A stretch of 64,000 bases of DNA from Anaerolineae bacterium. Its GTDB lineage: Bacteria > Chloroflexota > Anaerolineae > B4-G1 > SLSP01. Positions 25,464-32,523 of this stretch are shown here, one piece after another. The notes under the pieces were generated by a model. It saw only the letters and a list, made by a program, of their open reading frames with translations. It was not told the DNA's origin and ran no database searches. The first letter of the stretch is position 1. Every line of letters begins with the position of its first letter. The DNA lies in the NCBI GenBank assembly GCA_026645815.1, contig JAPKMR010000004.1:62001-126000 (forward strand), read 5' to 3'. The position numbers and the translations under genes were made by a program.

Positions 25464-25515
25464 CTGGTTATCACAGGTTGACTAGATCAGTGAATGGGTT
25501 AGGAGCAAATACATC

Positions 25516-25863
25516 ATGCCGTTGACATATGCCGAATTACAGCAGTTGCTCGTGAAACAGGAGAGCGAACTGCAGAGTCAGTTGGAAAGCATCCAGAGCG
25601 AAGTGCGCGAGGATGGAGTGGGTTACAGCAATCACATCGCCGATGCCGCTAGTGAGGTTTTTGAGCAGGCGCGCAACGTGTCTCTATTACAGCAATTGCG
25701 GCGTTCTCATGAGGATGTATTACACGCCATGGGGAAATTCGATGATGCTACCTATGGGATTTGCGAATCCTGTGGCGCGTTGATTGACATTCCTCGCCTG
25801 GAGGCATTACCTTCTGCCCGGTATTGTGTGACCTGTCAGACCCGTCTTGAAGGCAAACGATGA
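25516..25863 (+). CDS. TraR/DksA-type zinc-finger protein
   Basis: The 115-residue protein has an N-terminal coiled coil (about residues 5-75) and a C-terminal four-Cys zinc finger, CESC at about residue 83 and CVTC at about residue 104. This is the DksA/TraR arrangement. Family members bind RNA polymerase through the secondary channel or act in other stress roles; short versions in Gram-positive-like lineages (YteA type) are less well understood. The stop overlaps the lspA start as ATGA, so the two are translationally coupled. Confidence 0.87.
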   Translation: MPLTYAELQQLLVKQESELQSQLESIQSEVREDGVGYSNHIADAASEVFEQARNVSLLQQLRRSHEDVLHAMGKFDDATYGICESCGALIDIPRLEALPSARYCVTCQTRLEGKR

Positions 25864-26387
25864 GGTTAATGCGCCTACATCCGAGCCGCCTGGCTCTGTG
25901 GGTGTTGGCGGCTGTTATTATTATTGCCGACCGCCTCTCCAAAGCCTGGATTGTGGCAAATCTATCTGAGTATGTTTCCACCGATGTTTGGGCCTGGTTG
26001 GCTCCAGTTGCCTCGTTCACTCGCCTCCCCAACACTGGGGTGGCTTTTGGAATGTTCCCGCAATTGGGAAATGTCTTCAAGGTCCTCTCCGCTGTCGTCA
26101 TTGTCGCGATCATTTTCTTCCATCGTACTGTGGAGCCTGAAGACTGGTTGACCCATATTGCCCTGGGGTTCATGGTGGGCGGCGCTACGGGGAATCTCAT
26201 TGATCGTCTGACTTATGGGCACGTGGTAGATTTCATTGACCTTAACTTTTGGCCATTTAGTTCTTTTGCGATATTCAACATTGCTGATGCGAGCATTGTC
26301 ATTGGTGTTTTCTTGTTGCTAATAGTTGTCTGGGTCCAGGAGAGGCAGGCTGCACGTGTCGAGCGAACCGAAAGTTCTCATAGCTGA
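25860..26387 (+). CDS. lspA: Lipoprotein signal peptidase (signal peptidase II)
   Basis: The 175-residue integral membrane protein has four TM helices and the conserved LspA blocks: NTGVAFG, GNLIDRLTYGHVVDFID and FNIADASI. The catalytic aspartates are Asp124 and Asp143. It cleaves signal peptides of diacylated prolipoproteins such as the binding lipoprotein at 2.7 kb and the small lipoprotein at 50 kb. It sits between a DksA-like gene, overlapping by four bases, and a pseudouridine synthase gene. The lspA-pseudouridine synthase pairing is common in bacteria. Confidence 0.95.
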   Translation: MRLMRLHPSRLALWVLAAVIIIADRLSKAWIVANLSEYVSTDVWAWLAPVASFTRLPNTGVAFGMFPQLGNVFKVLSAVVIVAIIFFHRTVEPEDWLTHIALGFMVGGATGNLIDRLTYGHVVDFIDLNFWPFSSFAIFNIADASIVIGVFLLLIVVWVQERQAARVERTESSHS

Positions 26388-27291
26388 AGAGGAAATACGC
26401 CTGGATCTTTTGCTGGTGCAGACGTGGCCTGAGCTGGGGCGGGCTGCGCTCCGCAGTATGGTGCAGCAAGGACATGTGCATATCAATGGTGAGCTGGCAC
26501 TCAAGCCTGGGCAATATGTGCAGGTTGATGACCGTATTGAAGTGGATGCTCCCCTTCTTGATGAAACAACTTCACAGGACTCTGTTCCAGACAACAGCCT
26601 TGACGTGGTTTATGTAGATGAGTCCATTGTGATCGTGGATAAACCTGTCGGCATGGCAACACATGCTGGTCGTCGCAAACTCGAGCTTGTGTTAGCTGCC
26701 CAGTTAAGGCAGACTTATCCGGATATGGCACATATTGGTGGGGTGGAGCGCGCTGGAATTCTGCAGCACCTTGATCCTGAGTGCTCCGGTCTGGTTCTTG
26801 CGGCGCGCACGGAGGAGTCTTATCGGATTCTAAAGCGTGAGATCACACGGCAGCGCGTGCTGGGCCAATATTTGGCACTGGTTGAGGGGCGTTTGACCGG
26901 CGCAGGAGAGATTGAGGCGCCCATTGGCAATCTAAAGCATGAGCGTGAACAACTGGGGGTGGCGCGTGAGGGGCGTTCTGCCTGTACGCATTATCGCCCG
27001 GTTCATCACTATCGTACTGAAGGGCGTCATTACACTCTACTTGAGGTGGAACCTGAGTCGGCACGCTTGCACCAGATCCGAGTGCATTTTGCGTGGTATG
27101 GTTATCCGGTTGTAGGCGACAAAGTCTACGGTTCACCGCGCCAACCAGAGTGGGCTACCCGGCTCTATCTTCATCTCTCTGAACTGACTTTTCAGCATCC
27201 GGTTACCGGTAGTATTATGAAACCGGATTCGCCATTGCCTGCGGATATCTACGGGGTCCTGCATTTTATGGCACGCCGTAAGCGGGGCTAA
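26356..27291 (+). CDS. RluD-family pseudouridine synthase, variant catalytic motif
   Basis: The 311-residue protein has an N-terminal S4 RNA-binding domain (about residues 8-65; RLDLLLVQTWPEL, VQQGHVHING) and a pseudouridine synthase domain with VVYVDESIVIVDKPVGMATHAG, ARLHQIRVHFAWYGYPVVGDKVYG. The catalytic Asp is Asp140. The usual HRLDxxTSG reads QHLDPECSG here, so the invariant Arg is replaced. The frame is open from a TTG at 26326 within lspA; I prefer GTG at 26356, which has a GGAGAGG about ten bases upstream. The gene still overlaps lspA by about 32 bases. It probably modifies rRNA uridines, but reduced activity is possible given the motif. Confidence 0.82.
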   Translation: MSSEPKVLIAEEEIRLDLLLVQTWPELGRAALRSMVQQGHVHINGELALKPGQYVQVDDRIEVDAPLLDETTSQDSVPDNSLDVVYVDESIVIVDKPVGMATHAGRRKLELVLAAQLRQTYPDMAHIGGVERAGILQHLDPECSGLVLAARTEESYRILKREITRQRVLGQYLALVEGRLTGAGEIEAPIGNLKHEREQLGVAREGRSACTHYRPVHHYRTEGRHYTLLEVEPESARLHQIRVHFAWYGYPVVGDKVYGSPRQPEWATRLYLHLSELTFQHPVTGSIMKPDSPLPADIYGVLHFMARRKRG

Positions 27292-27345
27292 ACTCTTGGC
27301 CCTGGATTTGTTTCATTTCCCCAATTTCTCGACTGAGGTGTTACG

Positions 27346-28182
27346 ATGCGTGAATTGAATGTTGCTGTGGTTCAGATGGCGCCGGAACTGGGCAAGATGG
27401 AAGTCAATATCGTCAAAATGGCGGATTGGATTCGCACCATTGCCACAACGCAGCCGGTTGATATCATTGTCTTCCCCGAGCTTTCCGTCACGGGTTACGA
27501 AGGTGGGCAGCGTTTTGCTCAAATGGCGCAGCGTGTGCCTGGAGCCGCCACTAATATCCTGGGACAGCATGCCAGCGAGTTTGGCGTTTACGTTTTGGTG
27601 GGGATGGCGGTTAAGGAAAAAGTGGAGACGGTGCTCTATAATAGCGCTGTGCTCATTGGTCCAGATGGCACTGTGGCGGGTGAGTACCGTAAGTTGCATT
27701 TGCCAGCTGAGGAGCGCCTGGTTTTCCGCCCCGGATACAAATTGGCGCCTGTGGAGACCGAATTTGGTGTGCTCGGCATCATGCTGGGTTGGGATTTGGT
27801 TTTCCCGGAGGTCGCCCGCAACCTGGTGCTCGACGGGGCTGAAGTATTGCTCATGCCCGCGGCTTGGGAGGCTCGTAACGTAGCGATATGGCGCAATCTG
27901 TTGGTTTCTCGCGCTTATGAGAATGAGGTTTTTGTGGCTGCTTCCAACCGGATTGGTCAGGAACCTTCATACGCCTTTGCCGGCGAATCGGCTGTACTGA
28001 GTCCTTCCGGCGAGCTCTTGGGGACTATTGCTGCACCCGAAGAGGGCGAAGAAGAGGGACCAGTCGAGGGTTATGTGGTAGCTCGATTGGATTTGGATGA
28101 GATTCGCCGTCGCCGTGAAGAGTCCCAGATCATGCTGGCACGCCAGCCCGCTGCCTATCGCTCTATTGTGCGCAAGTATTGA
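27346..28182 (+). CDS. Nitrilase-superfamily protein lacking catalytic Cys
   Basis: The 278-residue protein has the carbon-nitrogen hydrolase fold. Two members of the Glu-Lys-Cys triad are present: Glu45 in VFPELSVTG and Lys116 in EYRKLHLP. The third is missing: the strand that should read as xxCWDxxFPE reads MLGWDLVFPE, with Gly148 (codon GGT) in the Cys position. The rest of the fold, including the following helix and the LLMPAAW strand, is intact. The start ATG has GAGGTG upstream. It is monocistronic or the last gene of the lspA operon, 54 bases after it, and ends at a strong terminator. It is either a non-catalytic homologue or a sequencing or mutational change of one base from TGT. Confidence 0.82.
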   Translation: MRELNVAVVQMAPELGKMEVNIVKMADWIRTIATTQPVDIIVFPELSVTGYEGGQRFAQMAQRVPGAATNILGQHASEFGVYVLVGMAVKEKVETVLYNSAVLIGPDGTVAGEYRKLHLPAEERLVFRPGYKLAPVETEFGVLGIMLGWDLVFPEVARNLVLDGAEVLLMPAAWEARNVAIWRNLLVSRAYENEVFVAASNRIGQEPSYAFAGESAVLSPSGELLGTIAAPEEGEEEGPVEGYVVARLDLDEIRRRREESQIMLARQPAAYRSIVRKY

Positions 28183-28201
28183 TAGACAACCAGGAAAATG
28201 C

Positions 28202-28235
28202 TGACGCGGGGAGTATCTCCCCGCGTCATTTTGTT
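28202..28235 (+). terminator. Intrinsic terminator after nitrilase-like gene
   Basis: A 12-bp GC-rich stem (28202-28213 with 28217-28228) closes on a 3-base loop and is followed by TTTTGTTGTT. It separates the nitrilase-like gene from the convergent GNAT-like gene. Confidence 0.9.
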
Positions 28236-28266
28236 GTTATGGTGCTGTCCCCGCCGTTTCCGAAGC

Positions 28267-29424
28267 CTAAAGCGCCTTATCATACATTCGATAGGTGCGG
28301 TATACCTCTCCGTTGAAGTTGGCGGCAGTCTGCCGCATCGGGATATTGGATTCGAGGACCCAAGAAATCTCGCATTGCTTATAACCCTGGCGAATGCTAG
28401 CCTTGAGCGTTTCCAGGAACAGAACCGCATCCACCCCTTGCGCACGATATTCTTCAATGATACCGCCAACTGCCGCACGAATGGTGGTAATGTTGCGGCG
28501 TACTTTCCACCAGTAAGCCAGTTTGACCGTCGTCCACCATTCAGGCTCGCCGGGACGGGGATAGGCTTTGAGCAGGGGTTGGCACAGGTCAATGAAGGGC
28601 ATCATAAAGGCGATAGGCTCGCCATTCCTCTCCGCAAAGAACACTGTTTTGGGGTCCAGAAGAACTTTCAATGCTTTCCCGAGATGTTCGAGCTCATTCT
28701 CCGTTAGCGGTACAAAACCCCAGTTTTTGGACCATGCCGCATTGTAGACCTGCTTGACTTTGTGTTTTTCCTCCTCGAAGTTGCGCATATCCATGGGACG
28801 GATGGTAATATTGAGCCGTTCGCGCACTTTTTCTGCCACGCGCAGTAATTTGGGGTTGATGCCAGTGCCATCTTCCTTCATTTTCGTGAGATCAAAGATA
28901 TAGGCATAGAGATCCATGGCTTTGGTGTAGCCCGCGGCTTCGATGTAACCAACGTAATAGCGAGGATTGTAGGTCAACATAACCACTGGCGGACCGTTCC
29001 AGCCATCTACCAGTAACCCGACTTCCTCGTTGGTGGAGAAGTTTGCCGGACCGCGCAGCGTCGTCATGCCCTGCGATTTGACGAAATCCTCTGCGGTTTT
29101 CAACAGCGCTTGTGAGGCTTCAGGGTCCTCAAGTACCTCATACAAACCGAAGAAGCCGATTTTCTCGTTCCAGACCTCATTGTGCCGGTGATTGATAAGT
29201 GCCGAGATGCGCCCAACGACTTTGTCCCCACGGCGGGCGAGAAACGATTTCACGGTGGCGTGCTCGTAAAACGGATGGCGTTGCGGGTCCATTAACTCGA
29301 AACGTTCCGATAGCAGGGGCGGTACCCACAGGGGGTCGTCTTTGTAGACTTCCCATTGGAAATGAACGAAAGTTTTGATATCTGCTGCTGTCTCTACTGG
29401 GGTGATGCTAAGTGCTTCAGTCAT
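28267..29424 (-). CDS. GNAT-like N-acetyltransferase family protein, substrate unknown
   Basis: The 385-residue protein appears to contain two acetyltransferase-like halves. The first shows FLARRGDKVVGRISALINHRHNE and GFFGLYEVLEDPEA, the usual beta4 and acetyl-CoA pocket region. The second contains FFAERNGEPIAFMMPF. A TLRGPANFSTNEEVGLLVDGW segment between them is typical of a large, uncharacterised bacterial family annotated as GNAT or hypothetical. No substrate can be named. It is monocistronic with its own promoter, and converges on the terminator after the nitrilase-like gene. Confidence 0.65.
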   Translation of the reverse strand: MTEALSITPVETAADIKTFVHFQWEVYKDDPLWVPPLLSERFELMDPQRHPFYEHATVKSFLARRGDKVVGRISALINHRHNEVWNEKIGFFGLYEVLEDPEASQALLKTAEDFVKSQGMTTLRGPANFSTNEEVGLLVDGWNGPPVVMLTYNPRYYVGYIEAAGYTKAMDLYAYIFDLTKMKEDGTGINPKLLRVAEKVRERLNITIRPMDMRNFEEEKHKVKQVYNAAWSKNWGFVPLTENELEHLGKALKVLLDPKTVFFAERNGEPIAFMMPFIDLCQPLLKAYPRPGEPEWWTTVKLAYWWKVRRNITTIRAAVGGIIEEYRAQGVDAVLFLETLKASIRQGYKQCEISWVLESNIPMRQTAANFNGEVYRTYRMYDKAL

Positions 29425-29490
29425 AATGCCTCCTAAAAATGGATCATTACTTTGAACTATGGCCCTACTGAGATGCCAGAGTCAAATTAA

Positions 29491-29503
29491 TAGATTCAAT
29501 CTA
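29491..29503. promoter_or_regulatory. 13-bp palindrome in the 5' leader of the GNAT-like gene
   Basis: TAGATT-C-AATCTA is a perfect dyad lying about 10-20 bases downstream of the -10 box at 29513-29518. It is a possible operator; with arms of 6 bp it could also be chance. Confidence 0.3.
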
Positions 29504-29512
29504 CAAATTACG

Positions 29513-29540
29513 ATTATACGAGCATTGCCCTCCGGGTCAA
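29513..29540 (-). promoter_or_regulatory. Promoter of GNAT-like gene
   Basis: On the minus strand TTGACC (29540-29535) and a perfect TATAAT (29518-29513) are 16 bases apart. Transcription would begin near 29506, giving a leader of about 80 bases. Confidence 0.65.
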
Positions 29541-29906
29541 AGGGACTATGGCAGGCGGGTGCGTTTCAAAACGGGGGTGAAAATCTCAGGCGCCCCTACA
29601 GGGCGCAGAAGAGAAAGGCATTTGTATGATAGCCATCTTGCTTTTACCCCAAAGTTAAAACACACCCTGGCAGACTGTTGGGGAAAACCAAAACATGGGG
29701 TATTCCACGCGATAGAGCACGGTTGCGTTGCGTGAAATCACTCAAACAAAGGAGGTTAACACACAGTCGTGATGGGGTTTACCCATCACGACTGTGTGTA
29801 TATGCTGGTTGGTCTGAAGATGCTTATGCCCGTGGTGGCGAGGTAGGCGCTCAGTTTCCTCTGTTTGCAGGCTGCTCTGCCTTGCCGTCGTAAGCGCTTT
29901 CTTTGA
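29541..29906. other. Intergenic stretch without a convincing gene
   Basis: No reading frame here shows family-like sequence. The stretch holds a small 6-bp GC hairpin (29590-29606), an AGGAGG at 29752-29757 not followed by a credible gene, and a long 18-bp hairpin at 29759-29799. Confidence 0.6.
29759..29799. terminator. Long hairpin, possible terminator of the minus-strand gene
   Basis: An 18-bp stem (29759-29776 with 29782-29799) closes on a loop of about five bases. It lies 110 bases past the 3' end of the small membrane protein gene. There is no T run adjoining the stem on either strand, so it may be a processing site or attenuating structure instead. Confidence 0.45.
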
Positions 29907-30128
29907 CTAGAAGATTGCGCGAAGCATGAGCATGATGCCCAGTATGGCGAAGGGGATACCCACAGTGGCGCCAATAACCGTGAGGGTCAGTATCACGCCC
30001 ACGATGACCAGCACCAGTCCCAGCACTGCGGCAACCAGACGTCCGGTCAATTGCAAAATTGCGCATACCAGATTCCAGAGCACCGCAAAAGGCCAAAGAA
30101 ACCACGGAACCGTTGTCGTGTCAATCAT
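29907..30128 (-). CDS. Small hydrophobic membrane protein of unknown function
   Basis: The 73-residue protein has two or three hydrophobic helices (WFLWPFAVLWNLVCAILQL, then a long Val/Leu/Ile-rich run containing GATVGIPFAILGIML). Its start has a strong GGAGGGAG ribosome-binding site, which supports it as a real gene. It follows the glycosyltransferase run, separated by 109 bases that contain a 29-bp palindrome. No family function is known to me. Confidence 0.65.
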   Translation of the reverse strand: MIDTTTVPWFLWPFAVLWNLVCAILQLTGRLVAAVLGLVLVIVGVILTLTVIGATVGIPFAILGIMLMLRAIF

Positions 30129-30179
30129 TGTCTCCCTCCATTTCCCTTAACCACTTGTCGTGTCGGCAGGTTGCTGTCT

Positions 30180-30208
30180 GCTTTCACGTAATTCAATTAC
30201 GTGAAAGC
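30180..30208. repeat. 29-bp perfect palindrome
   Basis: Two 14-bp arms (30180-30193 and 30195-30208, GCTTTCACGTAATT and its complement) flank a single central C. It lies between the end of the last glycosyltransferase gene and the start of the small membrane protein gene. No T run follows on the minus strand, so an operator for the small gene is as likely as a terminator. Confidence 0.7.
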
Positions 30209-30237
30209 ACGCAAAAGGTTGCAGGATTTCTGGGGTT

Positions 30238-32523
30238 TCATTCTCGGGCAGTGATCTGCAGCTTCCCCAGGGGGACCAGTGCATTGGGGAGCTGCGCGCC
30301 AGCCTCTTGTACAGCAATACGGGTTCCATCACTGGCGCGGTACAGACCTGCCCACAGGAGATATTCGCCGGGAGGAAGCTCCGGAGGAATGCTCAGAGTG
30401 TGGGTATCGGAGATCGTATCGCCTGCTTGCCAAATTGTGGTTGGAAACCATCCATTGCGCGGTTCACTGTCGTGTTGCGCATAAGCGGTGCTCTCTCCTG
30501 GTTGCCATAGATGCACGAAGGCAATGAGCGATTCTTCGATGCTGGTATGGGCTTCCCAGTAGAGGGTCACGGTAAGTGTCCCGCCTGCCTGCGCCACAGA
30601 TTCTCGGTCGTAGCCATGCAGGCTAATCGCGTTCTCAAACTGTGCGGTAAGTGGGTAGTCCACTTGTGGTGCACTTGAAGCGTGGGCTGTGACAACTACT
30701 GTGGAGACTACGGGAGGCTCGATTGACCTTTCACCAATCTGCGCCGGCAATCGTTCACCCGTTGTGGCATCGAAGAGTCCTATCTCTAGTAGCGCGCGGA
30801 GTGGGGTGTCAATGTCAGATGGCAGAGCCAGGCGGTAGGCATCGCAGAAAGCGCGTTCTGTGGGCCACAGCGATGTGGGGAAACGTCCCAACCCAGGATA
30901 GGTGCGCCGCGAGCTGATGATGCTGTTTTCTGGACCGAGGAGCTGTACGAAAACAGTGTAGTCCCTGGATATGGGACGCGCTGCTTGCCAGCAAGCATGT
31001 ACCACGAAGGTATCGCCTGGGGAGACGCGATTCGCCTCGCCCTCGACCCTGGAGCTTATGAGTAGCGCCTCATCACCATAGCGCACCGGGGCATCGCTGC
31101 CCGCAATGGTGGTGGGTGAAATCAGTTTGGGGGGCGCAAATGTTGCCAGAATCCGCGCGCCTGGCGCCAGTGACGCAATCATGGCCAACAGGAGCAACAT
31201 TAGCGCCTGGTGCCGGCGTTGTTTTTGTCCTGTGCCGGCTAGACCTGCTGTCAGTAGCATTGCCCATGCGCCGATGGCGGGGAAGAGCAACCGTCCGTGG
31301 GGCGCTTCTACCTGGCGCATCCATTGTAGCAGCGCCGCAAAAATTCCCAGTAGCCAGAAGCTGCAGAGCAGGTAGATGGCTCGTGTGGGCAAAGTGGTAG
31401 CGCGTGCTATGTTGGTGGTTGGATTGCGTTTTAGCATACGGTAGGCCCCCCATGCTAAAGTGCCCAGTGCGACCAGCGTGAGTATTGCATAGACCCAATC
31501 GTGCCACCAGACGTGTCCCCAACCATATGTACCCCAAAAGGAGCGTAGCAGCAACGGTAGTTCCGGTATGAGGGAGGCTAGAGAGGCCGGCGCCGGTCGT
31601 CCCCAGAGTGTTTGAGTGTGATTGGAAATCCCGAGCGGGTCGCCGTACGAAAACAGATTCCGCAGATACCACCAGGAACCTGTGAGTAGCGCTGTTAGCC
31701 CAAAAGCCAGGGCTGCTTGAAGCACATTCCGATAGCGCTGAAGCCAGTTACGTTTTGCCGGCATGACTTGCTTTGCCTGCCGAAAACTTTGCCAGAGCAG
31801 GCACAAGCCTGCAACCGGGAGCAGCAACAGAGCGCTCGTTTTGGTCATGGCGGCCAACCCAACCAGGAAACCCGCGATAGTAGCATTGCGCAGTGTGACT
31901 CCATGGCGCAGGAAGCGCGCTATAGCCCAAAGTCCGGCGGTGCAGAGTGCGGCGGCGGCGCTATCATTGCTGACAACGCTGCTCATAAAGACGAACTGAG
32001 GATGGAAAGCCACCAGAGCCGCAGTAAGTAGCGCTGCGCGCCGGTTGCCAAATGCTTCAAGGCCCAGTCCCCATGCCGCAATGACGGTCAGTAGACCGAA
32101 GATCAATGAGGTGAGCCGCGCGACTCGCACGGCGAGCACCGCGCCGCTGCCAGGGAAGCGCTCCAGCTCCGTGTGGATGAGCATATTCTTGTTATCTGCT
32201 ACGGATCCTGGCGCTTGATAGCCAAAGTTGGGGTTATGCCAGAACAGCGCCGGCAAATCATCATCCGGGAAAGGGGCGTTGAGGCATGCTGCGACGGCAT
32301 AGTAGAGCGGTGGTTGTGCGACTTCCTGGTTTGCGCCGCTGGTGTCATCCAGCATAGAGGGCAGGCCATTGCCTTCGGCTAGCCAGCGGACATAAGCATA
32401 GTGCCAGACCTCGTCGGGCGCTTCGAAGAGTGGTGTAGCCCAGCCGTGCAGCAGAACCAATACAACAAAGGCGCTGAGTAGCACTGCAAGTGGGTGTCGC
32501 ATTGCAAAGGTACGTTTCATCAT
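30238..32523 (-). CDS. Large GT-C membrane glycosyltransferase-like protein with two C-terminal beta-rich modules
   Basis: The 761-residue protein has a GT39-like membrane half: a TM helix, then FEAPDEVWHYAYVRWL with acidic residues in the first loop, PPLYYAVAA, and about ten further TM helices to about residue 450. Two extracytoplasmic beta-rich modules follow, each with a pattern of FV(H/Q), then FPT-x-(L/I)W, Asp-x-(H/Y), and GL(F/Y) (about residues 505-600 and 640-755). It is the third GT-C gene in a minus-strand run and overlaps the preceding gene by four bases (ATGA), so they are co-translated. Sugar donor and acceptor are unknown. It shares overall architecture with the protein at 36.5-38.7 kb. 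Confidence 0.78.
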   Translation of the reverse strand: MMKRTFAMRHPLAVLLSAFVVLVLLHGWATPLFEAPDEVWHYAYVRWLAEGNGLPSMLDDTSGANQEVAQPPLYYAVAACLNAPFPDDDLPALFWHNPNFGYQAPGSVADNKNMLIHTELERFPGSGAVLAVRVARLTSLIFGLLTVIAAWGLGLEAFGNRRAALLTAALVAFHPQFVFMSSVVSNDSAAAALCTAGLWAIARFLRHGVTLRNATIAGFLVGLAAMTKTSALLLLPVAGLCLLWQSFRQAKQVMPAKRNWLQRYRNVLQAALAFGLTALLTGSWWYLRNLFSYGDPLGISNHTQTLWGRPAPASLASLIPELPLLLRSFWGTYGWGHVWWHDWVYAILTLVALGTLAWGAYRMLKRNPTTNIARATTLPTRAIYLLCSFWLLGIFAALLQWMRQVEAPHGRLLFPAIGAWAMLLTAGLAGTGQKQRRHQALMLLLLAMIASLAPGARILATFAPPKLISPTTIAGSDAPVRYGDEALLISSRVEGEANRVSPGDTFVVHACWQAARPISRDYTVFVQLLGPENSIISSRRTYPGLGRFPTSLWPTERAFCDAYRLALPSDIDTPLRALLEIGLFDATTGERLPAQIGERSIEPPVVSTVVVTAHASSAPQVDYPLTAQFENAISLHGYDRESVAQAGGTLTVTLYWEAHTSIEESLIAFVHLWQPGESTAYAQHDSEPRNGWFPTTIWQAGDTISDTHTLSIPPELPPGEYLLWAGLYRASDGTRIAVQEAGAQLPNALVPLGKLQITARE

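Noticed and set aside
29678-29893. 71-codon plus-strand open frame in the gap before the small membrane protein
   Set aside because: It is interrupted in concept by an 18-bp hairpin, has no good start signal, and the product resembles no protein pattern.
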